Part shown: piece after piece, positions 31,736-37,014 of the stretch
How the letters are laid out: the number at the start of each line of letters is the position of its first letter
Numbering within the stretch: the first letter of the stretch is position 1
Origin: Streptomyces sp. SolWspMP-5a-2
GTDB taxonomy: Bacteria > Actinomycetota > Actinomycetes > Streptomycetales > Streptomycetaceae
Reading direction: 5' to 3'
DNA length: 37,014 bases
Assembly (NCBI RefSeq): GCF_900091845.1
Contig: NZ_FMCI01000030.1
Coordinates: 1-37,014 of the forward strand
Position numbers and translations under genes: made by a program
Notes under the pieces: model-generated
What the model was told of the DNA's origin: nothing
What the model saw: the letters and a program-made list of their open reading frames with translations, nothing else
Databases searched by the model: none

Positions 31736-31820
31736 AACGGGAGGGCGGGGGCGGGGTGGGGTGAGGGGTGCGGTGGGGCGGGGGGTGAGGTGAGGGAGGG
31801 CAGGGGGCGGGGGTTGGGGG
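31736..31820 (+). repeat. G-run tract (potential G-quadruplex) at the left edge of an insertion
   Basis: About 85 nt with more than ten runs of three or more G (for example GGGGTGAGGGGTGCGGTGGGG). It ends exactly where transposase homology begins. The rest of 31607-31735 contains no gene. Confidence 0.7.
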
Positions 31821-32770
31821 TGCCGGGGCTGACGATGCGGCGGATCGCCGACCTCTACCCGGGCGAGACCAGGACCGATGCGAGAGAGGCGTTCATCATC
31901 GCGGACGCGGCCCGCGCGATGCCGCACACGCTGCGGGCGATTGAGGGCGAGGACGAGACGATCGCCGAGTTGGAGATGATCGTCGGATCCGACGACGACC
32001 TGGCCGGCGAGGCCACCCGCGTCGCCAACCGGCTGCACGGCCTGCTCACCCAGATCCACCCGTCACCGGAGCGGGTGCTGGGGCCACGGTTGCAGCACCC
32101 GGCCGTCCTCACCTTCCTGGAGCGGTTCGGCTCCCCGGCCCGGACACGCAAGGCCGGCAGGCGCCGCCTGGTCACCCTGCTGCGGCCGAAGGCACCGAGG
32201 ATGGCTGAGCGTCTGGTCGAGGAGATCTTCGCCGCCCTGGAGGAGCAGACCGTTACGGCCCTGGGCACAGACGCGGCCGCACTGATCGTCCCGAGCCTTG
32301 CCACCTCGCTCACAGCCGTGCTTGACCAGCGGAAGCTTATGGCCGGGCGGATCGAGGAACTGCTGGAGACTCACCCTCTTTCGAAGGTCCTGACGTCCAT
32401 GCCGGGAGTCGGCGTCAGGACCGGAGCCAGGATTCTGATCGAGGTCGGAGATGGCAGCACCTTCCCGACCGCTGGCCACCTCGCCGCCTACGCCGGACTC
32501 GCCCCGGCGACCCGGAGATCGGGCCCATCGATCAGCGGCGAACAGCCCTCCAGACGGGGAAACAAGCAGCTCAAACGGGCTTTCTTCCTCTCCGCGTTCG
32601 CCGCCCTGGGCGACCCCGCGTCCCGGGCCTACTACGACAAGAAGATCGCCCAGGGCAAGCACCACACCCAGGCCCTGCTCTGCCTCGCCAGGCGCCGGGC
32701 CGACGTGCTGTTCGCGATGCTCCGCGACGGAAGCTTCTACGAGCCGCAGCCGTCGGCCTCAGTCACGTGA
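31820..32770 (+). pseudogene. 5'-truncated IS110-family transposase
   Basis: About 316 codons of an IS110-type transposase, which normally has near 400. Homology begins at VPGLTMRRIADLYPG and TDAREAFIIADAARAMPHTL. These are the end of the N-terminal DEDD (RuvC-like) domain, so the first Asp and Glu of the catalytic set are missing. The C-terminal Transposase_20 domain is intact: VLTSMPGVGVRTGARILIEV, AAYAGLAPATRRSG, then RRGNKQLKRAFFLSAFAAL with the conserved Ser. The open frame continues upstream only as antisense of the L,D-transpeptidase gene. The stop at 32768-32770 overlaps the 3' end of the next minus-strand gene by 8 nt. It should be inactive. Confidence 0.85.
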
Positions 32771-33308
32771 CCTGAGGGTCTGCGAGGAGAACGACTCGAT
32801 CAGCCTCGACGTCGAAGCCGAGCACTGGATGACCGTAGTCGCCTTCCGGGTCCATCAGCACCGGTTTGCCCAACCGCCGCCCGATCTCCCGAAGGAAGCC
32901 GCAGAGCACATCAAGTCGGTCCTGGCCCTGCAACTCCCGCAGGTCAACGTCGAAGTCGACTTCGTCGTCGGCGTGGAAACGGAAGATCGCCAACACATCG
33001 GCGGTCGGCCAGACCCGCAGGTCCGGGCACTCGGCATCCGCCGGGCGGGACAGCACGGCCTCCGCCCGAGGCACTGGAAGCACCGTCTCCCCCTCGGAGT
33101 ACTGGTACTTCCAGCCCTTCTCCGCGACAAGATCGAGAACCGCTTGCCAGTCCTCCATCGAGGCATTCGGGACACGCACGTCCGGCAGCGACCCCATCAA
33201 GTCCAGGTCGAAGAAGTGCTTCACGTCATCCCACAGCAGGTCGGTCACCTCGCCATGCTGCCCGGACCGCCGGCCCAATGCGCCCCCGTTTCCTTTGACC
33301 GAAGACAT
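32763..33308 (-). CDS. Hypothetical protein, possibly immunity-protein-like
   Basis: 181 aa from ATG 33308 with GAGAGAGGG upstream. It is acidic and soluble, with no signal or membrane helix. Segments include LLWDDVKHFFDLDLMGSLPD, a DWQAVLDLVAEKGWKY block, LPVPRAEAVLSRPADAECP and FRFHADDEVDFDVDLRELQG. It ends DVEADRVVLLADPQVT. I recognise the pattern from Streptomyces hypothetical proteins, some near polymorphic-toxin loci, but cannot assign a function. No toxin gene adjoins it. It lies between the truncated transposase and a C-rich tract, so it is probably cargo of the same insertion. Its 3' end may have been set by the transposase junction. Confidence 0.7.
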   Translation of the reverse strand: MSSVKGNGGALGRRSGQHGEVTDLLWDDVKHFFDLDLMGSLPDVRVPNASMEDWQAVLDLVAEKGWKYQYSEGETVLPVPRAEAVLSRPADAECPDLRVWPTADVLAIFRFHADDEVDFDVDLRELQGQDRLDVLCGFLREIGRRLGKPVLMDPEGDYGHPVLGFDVEADRVVLLADPQVT

Positions 33309-33318
33309 AGGGGCACCC

Positions 33319-33374
33319 TCTCTCCCCCCCCGCCCCTCCCCCCCGCTCCCTCCCTCCACCCCAGCCCCCGCCCC
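33319..33374 (-). repeat. C-run tract (G-rich on minus strand) at the right edge of the insertion
   Basis: Dense runs of C up to eight long on the plus strand, i.e. G-runs in the minus-strand transcript ahead of the hypothetical gene. It mirrors in orientation the G-rich tract at 31736-31820 and shares GGGGTGAGGGG and GGGTGCC blocks with it, continuing into the end of the P1 peptidase gene. Confidence 0.65.
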
Positions 33375-34403
33375 TCACCCCTCCCCGTAAAGCTCCCCGT
33401 AGGACGGCCATGTGCCCGACGGGGCCGTTACCGAGTGCGCCGCGTGTATCGCCCGGACTATGGCGCGGGTCACCGTGTCCGCCCCTGCCGCGAGGATCTC
33501 GTTCAGGGCGAGCGGGGAGTCGGTGCCCAGGGGCTGCCTGCCGGTGGCGAGGGCGAATATCGTGTCGCCGTCGTGCAGCAGGTGCACCGGGCGCACCGCG
33601 CGTGCGATGCCGTCGTGCGCCGTGCCCGCCAGCTTCTGCGCCTGCGCCTTCGACAGGTCGGCGTCGGTGGCGACCACCGCGAGCGTCGTGTTCAGCGGTG
33701 GGCGCCCGTCCGCCGCCGCGATCTCCGCGAGGCGGCGGCCCGCCGCTTCGTGCACCCCGGTCTCCGGGTAGCGGACCCGCCCCTGGAACAACTCCCCGTA
33801 CAGGACGCCCGTCTCGGGATCGACGACCGACCCGGCCGCGTTGGCCACCACGAGCGCCGCCACCGTGATCCCCGAGTCGAGCACCGTGCTCGCCGTGCCC
33901 ACCCCTCCCTTCAGCCGCCCCACCGCCGCCCCGGTGCCCGCGCCCACGCACCCTTCCGGCACCGCCGCGCCCGGCACGCTCGCCGCCGCCGCCTCGACCG
34001 CCGCCCGGCCGGTGCCCGCGTCGGGGCGGGCGGAGAAGTCGCCGCCCCGGCCCAGATCGAACACGCACGCCGCGGGCACCACCGGCACGACGTGCGCCGG
34101 GTCGGGGCCGACCCGCACCCCGCGTCCTCGCTCCTCCAGCCACGCCATCACCCCGGACGCCGCGTCGAGTCCGTAGGCGCTGCCTCCGGTCAGGACGATC
34201 GCGTCGACCCGCTCGACGAGGTTGCGCGGGTCGAGGGCGTCGGTCTCCTTGGTGCCAGGTCCGCCGCCCCGCACGTCCACGGCGGCGACCGCCCCGCCCT
34301 CCGGTGCGAGGACGACCGTGGTCCCGGTGAGCCTGCCGTCACCGGTGAGGGTCGCGTGGCCCACCCGCACCCCGATGACGTCCGTCAGCGCGTCAACTGT
34401 CAT
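33375..34403 (-). CDS. P1 family peptidase (DmpA/BapA-like aminopeptidase)
   Basis: 342 aa. The start MTVDALTDVIGVRVGHAT, the DALDPRNLVERVDAIVLTGG and SAYGLDAASGVMAWLEERG blocks, and GAGTGAAVGRLKGGVGTAS are typical of the P1 (DmpA/L-aminopeptidase-D-esterase) N-terminal nucleophile family. These enzymes cleave themselves before a Ser/Thr that becomes the nucleophile. Here the expected site is in RPPLNTTLAVVATDADLSK, with Asn238 and Thr239/Thr240. Substrates in the family range from D-amino-acid amides to beta-peptides. There is no signal peptide, so it is cytoplasmic. It is followed by the C-rich tract, and its very last codons are close to that tract (GELYGEG end). Confidence 0.92.
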   Translation of the reverse strand: MTVDALTDVIGVRVGHATLTGDGRLTGTTVVLAPEGGAVAAVDVRGGGPGTKETDALDPRNLVERVDAIVLTGGSAYGLDAASGVMAWLEERGRGVRVGPDPAHVVPVVPAACVFDLGRGGDFSARPDAGTGRAAVEAAAASVPGAAVPEGCVGAGTGAAVGRLKGGVGTASTVLDSGITVAALVVANAAGSVVDPETGVLYGELFQGRVRYPETGVHEAAGRRLAEIAAADGRPPLNTTLAVVATDADLSKAQAQKLAGTAHDGIARAVRPVHLLHDGDTIFALATGRQPLGTDSPLALNEILAAGADTVTRAIVRAIHAAHSVTAPSGTWPSYGELYGEG

Positions 34404-34491
34404 ACCTCCAGTCTCGCGCGCCCGAACTCACCCCCGGGAGCACGCCCCCGGTCCCCGAGCCGCCCCCGGCCCCGCCCGCGTCTGCCGTTCC

Positions 34492-35730
34492 TCACCCCTG
34501 TCCGGCGGGCGGGGCGGTCGCGCCGGCCGTCCGGGCCGCGCGGGCCGTCAGTGTCGTGCCGGCCGCCACCGCCAGCGCGCAGACGGCGCCCGCCGCCGGG
34601 ACGGCCCGGTCGTTCAGGAAGGTGCAGGCGATCACCAGCAACGCCGCGGTCGGCAGGACCAGTTGCTGCGCGATGCCCACCTTGTAGAAGCGGGAGTGCA
34701 GCGCCCACACCGTGAGCAGGTACAGCGCCGTCGGGAGGGTCACGGCGGCGGACGCGGCCAGCGCCGACAGGTCCGTCTTGCCGACGGCCTGCTCCACCGC
34801 GACCTCCAGGCCCGCGCCGATCGCCGCCGCCGACGCGAAGATCAGGTAGTGGCCGTATCCCCACAGGAAGGCCTGCCGGTTGGAGCGCAGATGGCCGTGG
34901 ATGGGCACCACGAAGTAGATCCACCAGGCGGCGAAGACGATCAGCAGCCCACCCACCGCGATCGGCAGCAACTCGCCCAGGGCGTCGTGCTCGTCGATCC
35001 CGGACCGCACGGCCACCGTCGCCGCGGCGACGCTCTCGCCGAGCACGATGATCGTGAACAGGCCGTACCGCTCGGAGATGTGGTGCGGGTGCCAGGACGT
35101 CTGACGGTCCCGCTCCGCGAACGGCGGCACGCACATCTCCAGCACCGCCATCACCAGGAACACCCAGGCCCGCGCGTCCTCCGGCAGCACCAGCAGGCCG
35201 AGCCAGCCGACCTGGCAGAGCAGCACGCCACCGGCGTACCGCAGCGCCACCCTCCGCTCCGCGTCCCGCGTCGAGAGCGCGGCCCGCAGCCACTGCGCCA
35301 CCATGGCCAGACGCATGATCGCGTAGCCGAGCCAGACGACCAGGAAGTCGTGGGCCTGGAACGCCTGGGACACTCCGGCGGCCAGCACGAGCACACCGGC
35401 GATCTGCACCAGGGTGACGACCCGGTAGAGCGTGTCGTCGTTGTCGTACGCCGACGCGAACCACGTGAAGTTCATCCACGCCCACCAGATGGCGAAGAAG
35501 ATCATGGCGTAGTTGAGGATGCCCTCGCCGGTGTGGCCCTCGGCGACCGCGTGCACCAGTTGCACGCCCGCCTGCGCGATGGCCACCACGAAACACAGGT
35601 CGAAGAAGAGTTCCAGCGGGGACGCGACCCGGTGCGCCTCCTCGCGGCCGCGTGAGGTGAGGCCGCGCAGCGGGCTCCTGCCCGCCGGTGCGCCCGGGGA
35701 GGTGGGGTGGGGAGTGGAACGGGGTGTCAT
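34492..35730 (-). CDS. LtrA-like (low temperature requirement A) membrane protein
   Basis: 412 aa from ATG 35730; longer upstream frames lack conserved sequence. The hallmark start of the LtrA family is present: VASPLELFFDLCFVVAIAQA near residues 36-55, then FFAIWWAWMNFTWFASAYDN. About 12 hydrophobic segments follow, with the family motifs ERYGLFTIIVLGES and FLWGYGHYLIFASAA. LtrA proteins are widespread in actinobacteria. Their molecular role is unknown, the name coming from a cold-sensitive Listeria mutant. The gene diverges from a small acidic protein gene with 53 bp between starts. A P1 peptidase gene follows on the same strand after 88 bp. Confidence 0.9.
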   Translation of the reverse strand: MTPRSTPHPTSPGAPAGRSPLRGLTSRGREEAHRVASPLELFFDLCFVVAIAQAGVQLVHAVAEGHTGEGILNYAMIFFAIWWAWMNFTWFASAYDNDDTLYRVVTLVQIAGVLVLAAGVSQAFQAHDFLVVWLGYAIMRLAMVAQWLRAALSTRDAERRVALRYAGGVLLCQVGWLGLLVLPEDARAWVFLVMAVLEMCVPPFAERDRQTSWHPHHISERYGLFTIIVLGESVAAATVAVRSGIDEHDALGELLPIAVGGLLIVFAAWWIYFVVPIHGHLRSNRQAFLWGYGHYLIFASAAAIGAGLEVAVEQAVGKTDLSALAASAAVTLPTALYLLTVWALHSRFYKVGIAQQLVLPTAALLVIACTFLNDRAVPAAGAVCALAVAAGTTLTARAARTAGATAPPAGQG

Positions 35731-35783
35731 GACCCCAGCACAGCAGATAACGGGCACGGATGCGGCGCGCGTACCCTGGGCGC

Positions 35784-35972
35784 ATGAGCGCCGTTCCCGA
35801 CCCCGCCCCCGAGCCGCGCGAGCCGAGAGCCGCGTTGATCTTCGACGACCCGCTGGACCAGCAGTCGTCGGACGACACGGACCGCGGGTGGGGCGAGCGG
35901 CCCGCCGCCGACCGTGACAGCGCGGCCGACCTGAAGCGCTTCCTCGACGAGAAGCCGCCCCACCACATCTGA
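35784..35972 (+). CDS. Small conserved acidic protein
   Basis: 62 aa from ATG 35784. It has no signal or membrane segment. ALIFDDPLDQQSSDDTDRGW, the adjoining GERPAADRDSAADLKRFL and the terminal DEKPPHHI match a short protein that I recognise from many Streptomyces genomes next to the LtrA-like gene, always without assigned function. The strong conservation of the C-terminal 25 residues across the genus (memory, not computed here) suggests a protein-binding segment. Confidence 0.7.
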   Translation: MSAVPDPAPEPREPRAALIFDDPLDQQSSDDTDRGWGERPAADRDSAADLKRFLDEKPPHHI

Positions 35973-36225
35973 ACGGGCCGCGCCGGGCCGTCCCGCCAAG
36001 GGTGAACGGACCGCGCCGGGCCGCCGCACCATATTTGATCCCGCCGTGCCGACGGGAAGCCGTCCCGGGCCGCCTGGAAGGGCCGTGCCGACGGGAAGCC
36101 GTTCCGGGCCGTCTGAGCGGGCCGCGTCGACGGGAGGCCGCGCCAGCGGTCCCCGACCCGCCCCGGTCGCGTGCGGGACCACCGGCGTGCGGACCGGTGG
36201 TCACCGTCGCGTGCGGGTGCCGCTG
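35973..36225. repeat. Repeat-filled gap with a 39-bp tandem unit
   Basis: Unit CCGTGCCGACGGGAAGCCGT... of 39 bp occurs at 36044-36082 and 36083-36121, with a diverged third copy from 36122. Two copies of GAACGGRCCGCGCCGGGCCG precede it. No gene supported. Confidence 0.75.
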
Positions 36226-36708
36226 CTACCGGTCGCCGGGGGCCGGGCTCGCGCCGTTCCCCGTGCCCGAGGCGCGCTGGGCGATCAGCTCGTCGCGGAT
36301 CTGGGTGAGCAGCTCCAGCTCGGTCACCTCCATGACCTCCTGGGTGTTCTCCTGGGCCTTCTTGCGGGCCGCCTGCCGCGCCAGGTACTTCGACATCGGC
36401 AGCACCATCAGGAAGTACACGACCGCCGCGGTGATCACGAAGCTCAGCGTGGCGCCCAGGACCGAGCCCCAGAGGATCTTGATCCCCTCGTCGCCCTTGC
36501 ACGTGGACGTCAGGCAGGAGCTGTAGTCGTCGAGGTTCTGGGTGCCGATCGCCCCGACCACCGGGTTGATGATCCCCTTGACGACGGCGTTGACGATGTT
36601 GGTGAACGCGGCGCCGATGACCACGGCCACTGCCAGGTCCACGACGTTCCCGCGCATCAGGAACGCCTTGAACCCCTGCAAGACGGTGGGTTCCTTCTTC
36701 TCGCTCAC
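36226..36708 (-). CDS. mscL: Large-conductance mechanosensitive channel MscL
   Basis: 160 aa from GTG 36708, with AGGAGAGG seven nt upstream; ATG 36732 is an alternative but lies ahead of that site. The N-terminal amphipathic helix and first membrane helix (VLQGFKAFLMRGNVVDLAVA, then VVIGAAFTNIV) are the MscL signature. The second helix is around FVITAAVVYFLMVLPM, and the periplasmic loop contains two Cys (DDYSSCLTSTCKGDEG). The cytoplasmic helical bundle carries Gln/Glu-rich residues (QENTQEVMEVTELELL). It opens at high membrane tension and vents solutes on osmotic down-shock. The two loop Cys are unusual compared with the E. coli protein. The gene follows a separate minus-strand gene after 138 bp. 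Confidence 0.95.
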   Translation of the reverse strand: MSEKKEPTVLQGFKAFLMRGNVVDLAVAVVIGAAFTNIVNAVVKGIINPVVGAIGTQNLDDYSSCLTSTCKGDEGIKILWGSVLGATLSFVITAAVVYFLMVLPMSKYLARQAARKKAQENTQEVMEVTELELLTQIRDELIAQRASGTGNGASPAPGDR

Positions 36709-36846
36709 CTCGGAGCCTCTCCTCACATGCACAGGTCGTAGAACAAACAGCTCCGCAACCTACGTCAGGGCTCCGCCATTCTGTCCAATTGAGTACCTCG
36801 AACGAGCGACTTGACTCGGACTTGTGCGTCCTCCGTACGACGGTGT

Positions 36847-37014
36847 TCAGCACAAGGTCACCGCCAGCCGCGCGCCCGCCCCCGCTCCCGCGAGGTCCAC
36901 CGCCGTGGCACGCGGCACCGCGACGACGATCAGCGCTCCCGCGCCGTCCGCCGGGGCGCCTGCCGCACCGCCCGCCCAGCCCTCGTCCGCGCCGCCCGTG
37001 CCGTCCGCGCCGCC
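36847..37014 (-). CDS. 3' end of a SAF-domain (CpaB/RcpC-like) protein, cut by right edge
   Basis: A minus-strand frame open from the window edge to a TGA at 36849-36847 codes for 55 residues. A Gly/Ala/Asp-rich loop is followed by ALIVVAVPRATAVDLAGAGA and RLAVTLC. That ending (V-V-A-V-P then LAG-A and RLAVTL) is what I associate with the C-terminus of Streptomyces SAF-domain proteins next to mscL. The SAF domain itself is outside the window, so the assignment is tentative. Such proteins are related to pilus-assembly CpaB. Codon bias is strong, supporting real coding. Confidence 0.6.
   Translation of the reverse strand, partial: GGADGTGGADEGWAGGAAGAPADGAGALIVVAVPRATAVDLAGAGAGARLAVTLC

Noticed and set aside
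30341..31819. N-terminal 493 codons of an 809-codon frame that reads into the transposase
   Set aside because: It is antisense to the L,D-transpeptidase gene and the G-rich tract; transposase homology begins only at 31820.

Overview
The window looks like the chromosome of a Streptomyces species. Base composition is very GC-rich, with strong G/C bias at third codon positions. The proteins are of typical Streptomyces families: a principal-like sigma factor of the HrdD type, DUF6227, many small one-component regulators and secreted twin-domain proteins. The run sigma factor - TetR - WYL regulator - DHA2 exporter - fruR - fruK - fruA - DUF6227 - L,D-transpeptidase resembles, as I remember it, the S. 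coelicolor SCO3202 to SCO3194 region. The right part is therefore probably conserved core chromosome.

Layout. (1) 1-5475 is a sugar-use locus: the start of a probable ABC permease cut by the left edge, its lipoprotein binding protein, a LacI-family regulator, and a divergent glycogen-debranching-type glycosidase. A perfect 14-bp palindrome upstream of the binding protein is the likely LacI operator. (2) 5697-8153 encodes a secreted protein with duplicated PA14 modules and fibronectin type III domains. (3) 8254-10720 is an accessory patch of lower GC. It holds a broken PIN-domain gene, a small membrane protein, the 3' end of a tRNA-Ser (probable integration scar), a coiled-coil/winged-helix protein, a small Cys-rich protein, a YjzC-like protein, and a 153-nt near-perfect hairpin. 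It ends at an intact tRNA-Arg(CCT). (4) 10982-18644 carries a double-length IclR regulator, a secreted M6-like metalloprotease, a TetR/DHA2-exporter pair and a divergent MarR/ring-cleavage-dioxygenase pair. (5) 19172-24712 carries hrdD with a consensus-like SigR promoter, a TetR regulator and a divergent WYL-regulator/DHA2-exporter pair. (6) 25059-29060 is the fructose PTS operon fruR-fruK-fruA. Each coding overlap is 4 nt, and a 48-codon proline-rich ORF exactly fills the fruK-fruA gap. (7) 29331-36708 holds DUF6227, an L,D-transpeptidase lipoprotein, a 1.5-kb insertion (5'-truncated IS110-type transposase plus a hypothetical gene, bracketed by G/C-run tracts), a P1 peptidase, an LtrA-like membrane protein, a small acidic protein and mscL. 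(8) 36847-37014 is the 3' end of a further minus-strand gene.

How the parts work together: the left locus probably imports and cuts an alpha-glucan-type oligosaccharide under LacI control. The fru operon imports fructose as fructose-1-phosphate and phosphorylates it to fructose-1,6-bisphosphate under a DeoR-type repressor. Two DHA2 exporters are each paired with their own regulator. Intergenic regions are rich in short tandem repeats, and several convergent or terminal positions carry long perfect hairpins that should act as terminators. The most unusual signals are the wobble-biased 153-nt hairpin with a downstream terminator (10462-10720), the coupled mini-ORF in the fru operon, and the integration/insertion scars.
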